The notes under the pieces were generated by a model. That model ran no database searches, was not told the origin of the DNA, and was given only the letters and a program-made list of their open reading frames with translations. From NCBI GenBank assembly GCA_025201345.1, contig JAIXMG010000014.1:682001-746000 (forward strand): a DNA stretch of 64,000 bases. The letters are read 5' to 3'. This document shows positions 21,640 through 34,065 of the stretch, in pieces. The first letter of the stretch is position 1; each line of letters opens with the position of its first letter. The DNA comes from Thamnidium elegans (taxonomy: Eukaryota > Mucoromycota > Mucoromycetes > Mucorales > Mucoraceae). The translations under genes and the position numbers were made by a program.

Positions 21640-22007
21640 CTTAAAAAAAAAAAACTTACTTAGATTGCCACTCATATTTAAATCAATCATTGTATTAGCA
21701 GTATCAGTCTCACCACGACTTGTTCTCCAAGCCAGCGAACCTTTTTTTTTTTTTAAAAATATATATATATATATATATATACAGTTATAACATTTTATAT
21801 TTTAATTTTAAATACTATCAAATACTTACCACTTTGTCTACCAGCGAGTTCATCATCTTTTACCAATTTTTTTTTACTTTCCTCTTCTAATTGTATCAAC
21901 TCCTTTACTTTTCTTTCGTTCAACAAGTTTTTTTCTATTTGTTCCAAGTGTTGTTGACGTCTTATCGTTAATTCATCCAAGAACTATAAGTTTTTTTATT
22001 TAAAAAA

Positions 22008-22038
<31 letters not shown>

Positions 22039-22700
22039 ACCAAGGCTAATTCTACTTCTGTTACTTTATTACGTCTTTGTAAAACTTGCGCCCAGTTTCT
22101 TGTATATCTCTTAGTTACATCTACTGCTTCATATACAGAAAATGCAGTACAATAATTAAGTTCCTTGTTCCAACCTACACTATACAATAATGGCTAATAC
22201 GTAATAAATTAAAAAATTATATTCAAAGTATACATATATTTCACATTACTCTATCCCAGGCTTCTTCACAAGAGTCACAGTGGATCCAACGCTGCTCTTG
22301 CTCTGAATACACTTCTGTCCATACATGATCCGTTGTATCATACACAATTCTTGCTTCTGCTCCCACTGCACGACAACAAAGTGTAAAGCACTATTATTAT
22401 TATTTTAAAAAAAATGCCTATTAGTTTATCTCTTCCTTTTTTAACAGGTTATAATAACAAACGTTTGCCCATTCTCCACATCTTCCTCGTCTAGTTTCTA
22501 ACAACTTTTCTGGATCACTAGAAAAGCAATGATTAATTTTCTCCAAATAAATAAATAAGAAAAGTGGTTACCCATATCTAGGAAATCGAGTAACTGCATT
22601 ACAAGTCGAACATAAATAAGTTTCTACGGCGTGTGCATCATATCTTAATTCATCTAGTGTAGGCTGTGTATAACCAATCGACTTGGTTTTATCCTACACC

Positions 22701-22731
<31 letters not shown>

Positions 22732-23152
22732 GTCAACTTTTTGTATTATACTTTATATCTAAAAAAAATACTTTACGCTATGACAATAATCACAAGGTGC
22801 GTTATTTACCCAAGTAAAAAACTCGGTTTTAAACCAATGTAACAGCCTTCGAATAACGTTATCCTCTAACGACCCTTCATCTTTTAATTCGGCTTCTTCG
22901 TATAACCTTTGAATGGGTATAATATCCATGGCTTTTCCCTATTTTTATATTTTTATAAATCGAGTTTTTAAGCGTATATATACTTACAAGTAGCTTTGTG
23001 TTTTCGTACTTGAAGGCTATTTGACCTTGAGTTTCTAAATGTTTTAAAAACAGTTGTGATTGACCTTGTTTTTTCGTTAGTCGCGGCTTTATTAGTTCTT
23101 TCCATTGTTGCGTCAAGCGAAGTGAAATTTCGTTTATCTCTTTTGGGTCCAT
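20751..23152 (-). CDS. PNG1: Peptide:N-glycanase (PNGase) fused to a C-terminal L-type lectin domain
   Basis: Eleven exons keep one frame: 23152-22988, 22938-22777, 22693-22572, 22517-22463, 22390-22250, 22193-22041, 21983-21830, 21740-21660, 21583-21250, 21195-21166 and 21114-20751; 586 residues. The first half is a transglutaminase-core PNGase, which removes N-glycans from misfolded glycoproteins in the cytosol during ER-associated degradation. Two CxxC pairs ([22 protein letters not shown]) bind zinc. The catalytic triad is Cys163 ([10 protein letters not shown]), His190 (DHVWTEV) and Asp207 ([13 protein letters not shown]), with spacings 27 and 17 as in yeast Png1. After a charged helix (about 262-320), residues 345-586 form a legume-type lectin fold: [10 protein letters not shown], then [20 protein letters not shown], then [13 protein letters not shown]. 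Yeast lacks this domain; animals carry a different sugar-binding PAW domain there. Introns hold long A/T runs. Confidence 0.92.
21609..21639. repeat. Poly-T tract in a PNGase intron
   Basis: About 30 T residues followed by a short A run, forming a potential A/T hairpin, in the intron between exons 8 and 9. Confidence 0.75.
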
Positions 23153-23860
23153 ATTAGTCGTTTTTTTTAAAAAAAAGGGAAAGGGGTGAGGATAACATGA
23201 GGGGAAACTCCGATATTTAATACTGGTTTGATTGGCTGACTTAAACCAATCAAAACAATATTCAATACCGATCATTGAAGTGACTGTACCACCTTCTTTT
23301 TATATTATATTTTGAATGAAGGAAAGAGCTGTGTAAGCGGAAGGTTCTCTGCTAATAAAGGATATGGCCCCAAGCAACAAAACATATCTAGCATTTTTCA
23401 ACGGAAGAGAGAAAATATTGCTGATTCTGGGTCTAGCAACAGAGCTCATCTGATTCGATCTCAAGACCAACCAACTCAAATGGGCGCGCATTTAACAGAA
23501 AATGGAGTAAAATTATTTACTTTAGCATTTTAACAATGCTAATGTTACCTGTTGTTGTATAGTCTATTAGAACAACTGATATTGAGCAAAACAACTATGA
23601 GGCTGATTTCGACAATGAGAACGAGGATGAGAAAGAAGAAAAGGAAGAGGACATCACTGATGAGAATGCCGAAGAATCTTTTAGTAACGCACTTCTATCC
23701 AACAGTGTATTGGAGCCGTACTTTGAGGATCTGTAACTTCATCTATAGTCAAAGGTCTATCCCACCGAATATAAGAGTGGTACATTCCAGACTGTTTCTA
23801 TGGTGCCTTTTTTTGCTCTAAAACATAAAATAAGCGTAGACTATCTTTATCGACCTCAAG
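23153..23860. other. PNGase upstream region and weak open frames
   Basis: The first part is the promoter side of PNGase. From 23312 two short plus-strand frames follow (73 and 89 codons). Around 23566-23738 another frame encodes an acidic stretch (DFDNENEDEKEEKEEDITDE) ending EPYFEDL and a stop. They may be the broken 5' part of the element that continues at 23860, but no domain is recognised. Confidence 0.35.
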
Positions 23861-25330
23861 TCTTTTTGTGGATTTCCCATTTGCTCGTTTATTTGGGCTT
23901 GAATGGTCTACGCTATCCTGAATGTGATTTCAATTTGGAAAACAAAGATATAACAAAAAACCACATGCAAGAATAATCGTTAATATAACAGGGGAATATC
24001 ATGTTTACTCTAATTGTAATTGACTCAGTGAAAGAAATTCTTCCTTTGCTACTCAAGTTTTTGTTTTTCCTTTGGAGACCAAAATTTCTACACCGGTTAT
24101 GTTCCGTCTGGTGTATTTTCGTACTATATATATGTCAGTTATGTAAATTATACAATCGAAAATGGACAGGCATATGATGCTTTTGGATGGGAAAGTTTTG
24201 AATGGGGACCATAGCTTTAAGTTTACAAAAAAATACGGCCAAAATTGTAGATAGCAGTGTTTTTAGTGCTCTTTATACGATGACAAATGAATATGAATAG
24301 ATTGTACTTCAAGCGCTTGTTTCTTCAAAGTTCCTCTCATATTTGAAACACTCCTTTGAGATGATGCAAGGGTCTATATAGATTATGGACATGATATGCC
24401 CCTTGCATTTTTTTTTTTTACAAACAACGCGAGTGGCAATAAAACCTTCTTAGAAAGTAAGTTTCGCTCTCTCGAAGAGGGCCTACAGCCTTTAGAGGAA
24501 AAATAAATTAGCTTTTTTTGTTCTTCAGAAGAGCTTGTATTACCAAATGATGTATATTTGTTGTGACGAAATCGAAGTTAATTTGAAAATGAAAGAACTG
24601 ATTGAAAACATTAGAATTCCAACAGTAAATTCTGTCATTGGCTTCGATGTTGAACGGGTAGTGATTGTTGATAACTTTCTTGTTGATGCCATGCAAATAA
24701 TGTTTCAAAACATTGCTTATGTTTTGCATACTGCTCGAACTTGGTCCTCTTTACCGGCATATCTCAAGGAGCTTTTGGCTGACGATAATATTAAGAAAGG
24801 GGGAAGAAATGTCGATGGGGATTTAAAAAGAATAAGCGAAGGATACAAATTTGTTTTTAAAGGTGCAATTGAATTAGGATTATTTTGTTCAGCGCGCAAA
24901 TACATTCCTTCGGGCAGAATATCGCTTTCAGAAATTTCTTCAATCATCCTACGCGCCAGAATTTCTAAAGATGAAAGACTCTGCTTAACCAGCGACAAGT
25001 CGAATATGCAGCCATTGAGACATAGACGGGATTAGCTATATACAACGCTGTCAAGGTAAAATCTATTTTTGGCTCTCGTTTGCATGCAAAAGAAACATAT
25101 CCTCCAGGGATCTTTATTGCATTGAAACCACTCAGATCGAAAATAGCGGTTGCATATGGTGAAATTATCATTAGGACTACTACACCAATCATGAACTAAA
25201 TGGTTTCGGCTAAGATACTGAACGTAAAAGTTCCCGAGTACGTATTACCCAATGTTGAAAACAATGCTTTTGTTGTTCCGGAAACGCTGGATTCTTTTGA
25301 TGAGCAGCCTTTTACAGTCAAGCTACGAAA
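23860..25330 (+). pseudogene. RNase D/WRN-like 3'-5' exonuclease pseudogene, probably transposon-derived
   Basis: At about 23860 a frame reads PQVFLWISHLLVYLG, followed by YPECDFNLENKDI, resembling the start of a large fungal protein class (I recall DUF6729) that can precede an exonuclease domain. After broken sequence, 24535-25034 encodes an exonuclease core: VIGFDVERVV with the Asp and Glu of motif I, VYVLHTAR-like AYVLHTAR, KKGGRNVDGDLKR with the motif II Asp, and FKGAIELGLFCSARKYIP, then RISLSEISSIIL. Motif III is destroyed: YAAIET is followed by a TAG where the family has an Asp, and the frame then resumes as GLAIYNAVK. Further remnants run to about 25330. The copy is dead. Similar exonuclease genes occur in many copies in Mucorales, as far as I recall, which suggests a mobile origin. 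Confidence 0.5.
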
Positions 25331-26270
25331 ATCTCATTGAAGATCAAGACAGTGCTTTTAAATCATCTCAAAATATTATCCTTCCCTCCTCTCTTTAACT
25401 ATAAATTTAGTAAAATGTTTCAGAGGCTCCTATCGATTCCGTTTCTTCATCTACCTCGATTGACTACTGTTGATAAATACGACTTCTTTTTTTGGATTCG
25501 ATTTATTTCTGACTCTTGAAGATTTACCATTAGTAGAAAGCTTATCATCTAGAATATACGCACGCGTAGTAAAAGACATATTTTCGGAGATTTAGTGATA
25601 GTATTTTTATAATTGATAAAGATGATGAAGAAAAGATAAAACAGGCGTTGGTTAGTCGAGGTGGTTGCATATATTTTCACAGTAGGAAGAAATCAATTGT
25701 TAAATGTATCAAGTAGCGTCTTTCACTCAAGAAGCTATGAGATATTTGTAAAAAATTTATATTAGTAGAACTATATTATAAAATAAATTAAAGCTACTTA
25801 GAACAATACAACATTTATATGTATCTCGTAAAGTATTAATATATACTAGAAATTTTATTAATCGAACAAACTAAGTTTGTAGTACTTAAACGTACGCCCT
25901 GAACTCCATATAATAATTGCGTAGTTTCATGAAATTAATCAACAGCAAAAACTTGAGAGTGCGCATTAAACGATCGACTCTCAAAGACAAAACGTATATT
26001 TCAAATTTTCTTTTTTTAAGGCTAACTATTAATTACAATGCTTTGCGTTTAAAAATCAAGATTTTCTTAGTGTGTTCAAAATTTTTGCCGACCAATCAAA
26101 TTATTTTTAACTTCAAAAACACTCCAAGCAAACAAACAAATAATCTTTATGTCATTAACTAGGTTGATTTGATATCATAAATGGTATATAATTGTAATAT
26201 TATATCCCTTGAAAAATGAAACAATCAAATAAATTCTGTCATAATTCAATGGATATTTAAATGAGCAGAC
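25331..26270. other. AT-rich stretch, no gene seen
   Basis: Only short frames without recognisable content (60-80 codons) are present. The region may hold decayed transposon sequence. Confidence 0.4.
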
Positions 26271-27720
26271 AAGGTTTCTTCTGTAGCAATGTTAATCAAT
26301 TCCAGATACAATGTAGCTAACAATTCAAACATTGTTACCCAAACAAATCGATCACTCCAACCAGTAGGAACTTGAGCAGATCGCAGTTCAACCAATTTTC
26401 ATAGTGAATCATTCTTCAAGTTAATTTTTGAAAGAGTGATAGTGTTTTTGATCACTTGGATACCAAATGTTGATCGTTTTAATGCTGTTTGAAAGTTACA
26501 GTTGTTGAGGTGGCTGAGGACGTAGAAAAGAGCACCATTACATTCACAAATAAATTTTAACGTATCCTTAAGAGTATGGTTCACATTTTCTCGTGTAATA
26601 CCGCTCGAAGTTTCAATAAACAATGATTCATGGTTGTTTAACCTTCCTAATCCATCAGCATATTTTTTTTTTTAGCCTCGACTGGCACAAAGTCAACTTC
26701 TACTATCTGGGCATACTTTTGTGTTTCCCCAAAAAGTTTGTTTCTTTCGCCAAGTATTTAAACATTGGTACAACATACTCGACAAAAGGAGTTATTTCGT
26801 GGTTATTATTTGATGTCATAGGTTGTTTACAGTTACAATGATAGTGAGAGTATATGCTATAAAGTTGGCAAATTGTTTAGTTCTAATATCTTCTGATTGA
26901 TGAATAGAATGGCTCCAAATATTAGGCAGAAATTCAGTAAATTCATAGTTTAAAACATCACCAAGATAGACCATTATATTACTAATTTTTGATAAGGAAG
27001 TATTCTTTTTTTGGTCGTGCTGGTTGTTCTTAAACTCCTTCATCTCATCAGTGTTGGAGTATTTAGGATTGCTGATCAAGGATTCAATACCTAGAGCATA
27101 ACTGTTCACGATCATTTCACTATCTTGAACTTGTATTTTTGGTGTGTGTGGCATGACTAAACAGGATACTGGAGGTTTGAGGTCATAATTTTTTGTGTTT
27201 TTAGTCAAATTAATTACTGCATCTGATTCTCCGAATTGCTTGTTCCTACCTTGATCACCAGACTCATCGTTTTCAATTTGTTCACCAGTGTCATAAACGT
27301 CAGCTTTACTCGTTCCACCATCTATATCTTGCTCGTTGCATCCTGGACCGCTGCTTGAGCCTGCTGTGTTTGTTTGATCGTGAAGTACTTCTTTTCGGCA
27401 CTGCTTAAGTGAGCTGTATGTGTAATCGACTGCAAGAAGCTCAACTTCCTGTGCTGTTTTTTTTTTGCTGCATTTATTTTTTCCTGCTTCAAATAACTTT
27501 CATTTATCTTTAATAATTCTCCAGTTCGTTTGATAAACTTAGTTTTAAATCCTTTTTTTGAGCAATAGCTATATGCTTGTCTAAGGTATTCCTTTGCATG
27601 TGTAGTTAGCTGAGAATTATTACCATTTAAAATACACAAACAATACATGTTTTGAATTATATCAAGATAGGTATGCTCAAGATTTATCTGATCAAGAATA
27701 TGTAAAGGAATGGTATCAGC
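26270..27720 (-). pseudogene. Unrecognised degenerate protein-coding region
   Basis: Minus-strand frames follow each other with small offsets: 27648-27322 (basic, KKKQHRKLSFLQSITHTAHL), then 27321-26816 in another frame (KPPVSCLVMPHTPKIQVQD, EFTEFLPNIWSHSIHQSEDI, RTKQFANFIAYTLTIIVTVN), then 26623-26399 (NHTLKDTLKFICECNGALF). The first two abut with a single-base frame change, as in a pseudogene or a missed intron. The sequence composition is protein-like, but I recognise no family. It may be a decayed copy of a multi-copy mucoralean gene. Confidence 0.35.
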
Positions 27721-29724
27721 ATGGGCAGCAGGATCACAAAAGTTAAATAATGGAATGGTGAGTAGACAAGGCTCAATTCCTAGCTTTTCTTTTATTTTAT
27801 TTGGGATTGTGTAATGTTTGCTAATTTCACAGCTTTTTTATGGGGAACAATATTTGAGAGGATAAAGAATTAAAAGAAATGGTTATTTGCTAAATCTGCC
27901 ATACAGAATTAGTGTAGGATTTTTTTTCCCAAGGGGGTTCTGCACCCATTTTTTAAAAAAATGAATTATAATTCTTTTTATTACTCATTTCGCCAAGCTA
28001 ATCAGTCCTATAAGTCCAAAGGGAAACATCTTCTTCAGCTCTTGGTAAACCAGACAAAATTCAGTCTTGGAAGAGAGGGAGGAGTCACTGTAACTTTTGG
28101 TTGGTATACAGACTCATCTAGCGTTTGGAACGTGATGGCGGGGCTCGCCGATGTTCTGTTCAATTAACTTGACAATTTTACGATTTCAATTCTTCGATAA
28201 GGTCAGTCGTATATTTTATTTTATTAGTATGCAAGTAATAATGAGACCACAGATTTATCCTAGATGCTGTGATGCTTTGCCTCTGAAGCACTTTAATGGT
28301 GGGATACAGAGATATGCTAGGGATATTTAAGGAGCTTCATCAAGTCTATGAACAAATACAATTATTCTCTTTACTAGATGGTTATCTAAAACAGTATTTC
28401 AAGCTTCGTTGCAACATTGAAATATTAAAAGTATATTACAGAAATCTGCTGGGGCTTTTAAGAACACGAGCCGCCCTCAGAACTTGGTTACTCTTGTAAT
28501 AAATTATTCTTTCTTTTTTAAAGTTCAAATGAATAAGTATTGTATATTTCCAATAAAGTTCTTTCAACTGTTACTATTACTTTAGTTGCTATTACTGTCA
28601 TTCTGATACTTTCTCCTATGTAACATATTTATGGCCGTGAGTTTTCGTTAGTATTTTATCTATGATCATATACAAAACTAAATGCTGTAAAGTAATCATT
28701 TACGATATATAGTGATTTGCGTTTAAAATCAAGTTTTTTCATTCAGCCAATCAAGAATTTCTTGGTACGCGCAAATTTCGTATAATTTTATAACTTAAAT
28801 CTCAGTTCGAGTAGGTGGAGGAGGAAAATTTGCATTAATCAGTGGCTGCTAATGTATATATCTGAGAAGATTTTGTTATATTTTAATTCCCAAATATTTT
28901 CTCTTTATATAGTAACGATAGACCTTTCCTGTAATAAATCAACCTTTTTATTCTCTTTGATTCTTTAATTGTATCTTTTTTGTGTAGCTCTAGCCTTGAG
29001 TTACCATAGTATATTGAAACAGTTGTCGCTCAAAACGAGATTCACTACCTTCCTATCTTATTGATTTTACTTATCATTTCTATTTTCTATTGTTTTATCT
29101 GTTATTTCTTTTTAATTATAGTTAGATCTACATCCCCAGTACACGTCTAACATCGCTCTACTTTTACAACCGATCTCCAGCCCAACACTACACTATGATA
29201 TGGGTGGAATAAAAGTTAAAAAAAAAATAAAAAAGTTACAGTCACTGTATCATAAAACAAAAGGATAATCAATTAGAATGACAGAGAGAAGATAATACAA
29301 TAAGTTTTATAAAGAAAAAGTTTATATAAAATAAATAGTTATGGGTTACGGCGATTCCGATGAATTAGATATTATTGTAGTGTAATTAATCTACTCAGAC
29401 AGGACAAATTACTGGCTCGACTCTCCTAAAGAAAACAAAAACCTTTGTATTTAAGCTGTTTGGGCAGGGTAAACCACTAATTACAATAATAGGCTGGTAT
29501 CGTGGTAAACTTAAGCTGTTTTGAGAGTATAAGTACCAGCTGCAATATATACATATATATTATATCTTTTGCTAACCTTAACTTTTTTAACTTAACTAGA
29601 AGATACATTAAAAAAAAATAGACTGACTCAATAATTAGTAAAATAGGCTATTGTTAATATATATAAACATGGAGAGGGACTTTTTTTTATTAGAAAAGAT
29701 ATGTACTGGAAAATTGAACTTTTT
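27721..29724. other. Long region without a recognised gene
   Basis: Two short plus-strand frames at 27961 and 28296 (68 and 67 codons) have no recognised domain. The rest is AT-rich. The last part is the 3' flank of the Mit1-like gene. Confidence 0.4.
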
Positions 29725-30073
29725 TTACACCCCTTTGTTATTTGTATCAGTAAAGGGAGGAGGTGCACTAAACAAAGATTTGAGTACATCAGGACTAATA
29801 TTTCGAAAATACTCGGTATTTTGTTTAGACAGTTGAGCAGGGTCAACATAACCCAGCTGCGGTGGTGACCGAGGAGAGTCTGAACCACCATCCCGTGTTA
29901 ATAAAAATTGTTGCATCTCTCTCAGTCTTCGAGATTCTTCTTCGGCCTCTTCTTTACGCCTTTGTTGTTGTTTTTTAAATTGCTGTACCTCTATTTTTTG
30001 GTTTATTTGTTGTTGTTGCTGTTGCTGCTGTTGCAGTTGTTGTTGTTGATTATTGTTATTGTTATTGTTGTTG

Positions 30074-30135
<62 letters not shown>

Positions 30136-30138
30136 GTT

Positions 30139-30169
<31 letters not shown>

Positions 30170-30253
30170 GTATCATTATCATTATTATCATTATTATCAT
30201 CACTATTATCATTGTTATTATTATTATCATTATGCTGCTGCTGCTGCTGCTGC

Positions 30254-30314
<61 letters not shown>

Positions 30315-33300
30315 GCTGCTGCTGATGCAATAGATCAGCTTTTGGTCGTTCTGTACGCTCAGCAACTTGTGCGGATTGCGCTATCAGCCTAGTGAGAACG
30401 TCTTGTAAATTTACTTGTTGACCCGTATGCTCTGCAAGGTAGGTTTGTAACTTCAAAACTGTTTCTGGTAACAACTGTGTAAGAGATAGAGGCGTAGGAT
30501 GTACAATCTGTTGTGATCCTTGTATCTGAGCTTGACGTTGATCTATAACTTGCGCTAGGGCTTGTTGTCGCTGTACCTGTGCTTGAGCCTGTGCTTGTTG
30601 TTTTCGTTCTTTTTCTATTTGTGCTTCTCTTAAGACCTGCGCTAGTACTTGTTGTTGCTCACTTTCTCGTTGCGCTTGTAATTGTTGAGCTTGGCGTTGT
30701 CGGTTTAATAATGCTTCCTGATTTTCCTGTATCGCTTGAGCTTTCTGAATGTCGAGTCGTTGGTTTACAGCCTGATGTAATAAATTATTCTGTTTTTGAA
30801 TTTCTTTTGCATACAATAATCTTTGAGTTTCCATCTGAATGTCGGCTTGGACTCGAGAGTGTACAATGGGTAAAGGGTCAATGTTTGGTTGATAATTGGA
30901 AGATGCTTGAAAGTTTCTGTTAGCTTGTTCTTGATTTCGAATCATGGTTTGATGAGCAAGTAACTGATTTTGTTGTTGTTTTTGTACAAATTCGTATTGA
31001 AGCATACAAGGAGTCTGTGGTGGCGGTTGGTTGATAAAAGATGGCCTAACTTGAGAATTTCGCGACAGCAATTCTGCTTGGCGAGCATCAAGTTGAGTCT
31101 GTCGAATCTTCAATATGTCCTGTTGTTGTATTTCAACTTGCTTACGTATTTCTGCTTCTCGAGCCTGATTATGTTCTCGTTGTATCTGTTGCGGATCTAG
31201 TTGATGTTGTAGGGAATCCAGTGAAGCTCTTTTATTAGCCTCGGCTGGCGTTTGAGACATTGTTACTTGGTTAGATGGAATAAGACTGACTTGTGTTTCG
31301 GTTACAGCAGACTCTTTTAACTCCAAATAGAGGCTCAAAATGTCATTTTGAATAAAGTCACTAAGACGGGTAAGATATGATTTAAGGAGATCCAGTTGAG
31401 CTTGGTGAATATTGTTCAATAAAATCGAGCCTTGAAGTTTGTTTCGGTTATATTGATCCAAAAAGATCTTTCTAAAATGATTATCAAGCACACTAAATAA
31501 TTCATGATATAGTTGTTCAGATATTACACGAAAGGTTTGCGTTTCATGATAGTTTTCATTGAACGCCTTTGTATAGATGGCCTTAATCTTTTGCATATAT
31601 GGAATGGCTACTTGGAAAATTTGGTTAAATAGTTGGTCCTTGTATATATTAGTAATGAAACAGGAAACGTCGGCAGTATGTTGGACAGGTAGGGCAGGCC
31701 GAATTAATCGAGCTGGTTTAGTTGGTTGAGCTGGTAGAGCACTATTCCTATTGGGCATAGTTGAAACATGAGGTTCTACTTGTTGTTTTTGTTGTCGTAA
31801 AGGATCAACCTTAAATTTTGCACCGGCTTCATCATCAGAATTTGCAATTTCCTTTAAGTTTTCACTATAAGTCTACAAAATAAATTATTAGCAATATAAA
31901 AAAGAATATGTACATACAAGAAATGGAGGGTCTTACAACGATAGCTCTTTTACGAGCACCTCTACCAAGGTTTTCAGCGGCTAATCTCTTTTCTTCCTTC
32001 TTTCTGGCAGCCTCAAGTTCTTGTTGTTTTAAAAACTTTTGCCAAAAATCTTCAGATGCATTTCCTTCACCAGCATCATCTACATCAGAAAGATCATCTA
32101 TAGAACCATCTACTTTCCAAACTTTAGCGAAAGAAAAATTGACACCTTGTTCAGTTGCTTTAGTATTTCCTTTTTCAGCCTCTCGAATCTCCTCCTTTTG
32201 TTTTTCAAGTGCAACTTCACGATACTTTTCACGATCTAATAAATCATCGATAGACGCAGAATCATAATGAATATCCTTTGAGTCATCATCTGCAAATAAA
32301 GCTTCAGCACCAAACTTCAAAATAGATTCAAAATCTTCAATTTTTTCTTCTTCGTTTTCGTTCATACGTTCTACAACTACGTGTTCTAATGCCATCTTCC
32401 TCTTTCCGATCTGTAATACCTTTTCTTCTACAGTTAAACGAGTCATAAGACGAAGGATTAAGACCATATTGTTTTGACCTATACGATGTGCTCGACTGAT
32501 AGCTTGTAAATCTGCATATGGGTTAAAATCTGAATCCCAAATGATGATCGTATCAGCTGAGGCTAAATTAATACCAACACCACCAGCACGCGTAGATAAT
32601 AAAAATACATCGATTTGAGAGTTTGGGGAATTAAATGCATCGATGCTACGAACACGATTACGTTCACTACAACTACCATCTAAACGACAATACTTTATGT
32701 TTTGATACGACATATAATCTTCTAAAACATCCAATGTACGAGTCATGGTTGAAAATAGTAAGATACGATGACCTTTTGCTTTGAGCTTGGGCAACATTTG
32801 ATGGAATAAGATTAATTTACCACATGCGTTAATCATTGCATTTTGAGTTTCTTCCGGTGTAGGTTGTGCAGTTTCTACACCGTCTAATAAATAAGGATGA
32901 TTTAAAAGCTTTCTGAGGTTTACAAAGATTGAACTTAAACCCTTTTGAACTTTTGAACCAGTAGCAAGACTGAGAGTTTCAAAGATCTCTCGACTAAGAC
33001 ATTGTTTATATACTTCCTTTTGGATTGGAGTCATGGAAACAGGAACAATTAATTCGTATTTAGGTGGGAGTGTTTTGAGTACTTCTTCTTTTGTACGCCT
33101 CAAGAAATGAGGTCTTAATCGGGTATGAAGATCAGCTATCTTGAGTCTAGTCATATCAGTGTAATTATTAGCCTCGCTTCCATGAAATCCGTCTGGTTGA
33201 ATGAAGTTCATAATGTTGAATAATTCTTTTAAATTATTTTGAAGTGGTGTACCAGTTAATAATGTAATTTGATCGGTATTGTACTTTTTTAATGTTTTAA

Positions 33301-34023
33301 ATAATAAGGATTCATCATTTTTTAAACGTTGAGATTCATCTACAACCATAATAGGCCAAAAAATATTTTGCAGTTTAGTTGCTTCTATAGAGGATTCGTA
33401 TGTTGTAACCACGACATGACATTTCAAGTTCATTCGGCTATCAAAGATTTCATTTTCCAAAGCTAATTTACGACCTACGCTACCACCAAAGTACGGAGCT
33501 ACAGTTAATTCAGGTGCCCACTTATTAAATTCACGAATCCAGTTTGTAGCAGTACTGTTGGGTACAACAATAATGAATGGATATATATCATACTTTACAT
33601 ATAATGTATACAAGTAACTAATGATTTGAATAGTCTTTCCTAAACCCATATCATCAGCCAGAATACAAGATTGCTTATTTTCCCATTGATATAATAACCA
33701 GCTGTAATTGAGATTTTGTTATTATACTTTAGTGCTTTTTATATATTTATATCGAGACTTACTTTAAAGCTTCAAGTTGATGATTCATTAAAGTACCACC
33801 TTTAATGAAATCAGGTTGAAATTTCAATTCATGCTTTTCATAACTTTCCGTTTTAGCAAGCTTGCGCACTTCAGAGATTAACTTTTTAACACCAGTAGGT
33901 GGTTTAACTCGAGTAGATTGAATGTATCTTTCAAGTGCAAGTTTATAATCAGAATATAACTCAGTATCCTGTTCTTCAGGTGGAGTATCCCAAACAGCTA
34001 GAATATAGAAATTAGTATAATAA

Positions 34024-34065
<42 letters not shown>

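Noticed and set aside
29908..30365. Long open frames of poly-Leu/Ile/Cys and antisense poly-Asn/Ser
   Set aside because: They are other-frame readings of the Gln/Asn codon runs in the Mit1-like last exon.
29725..31758. Gln-rich protein starting at 31758 as a separate gene
   Set aside because: The frame is open upstream to a splice acceptor at 31873 and joins the remodeller exon in phase.
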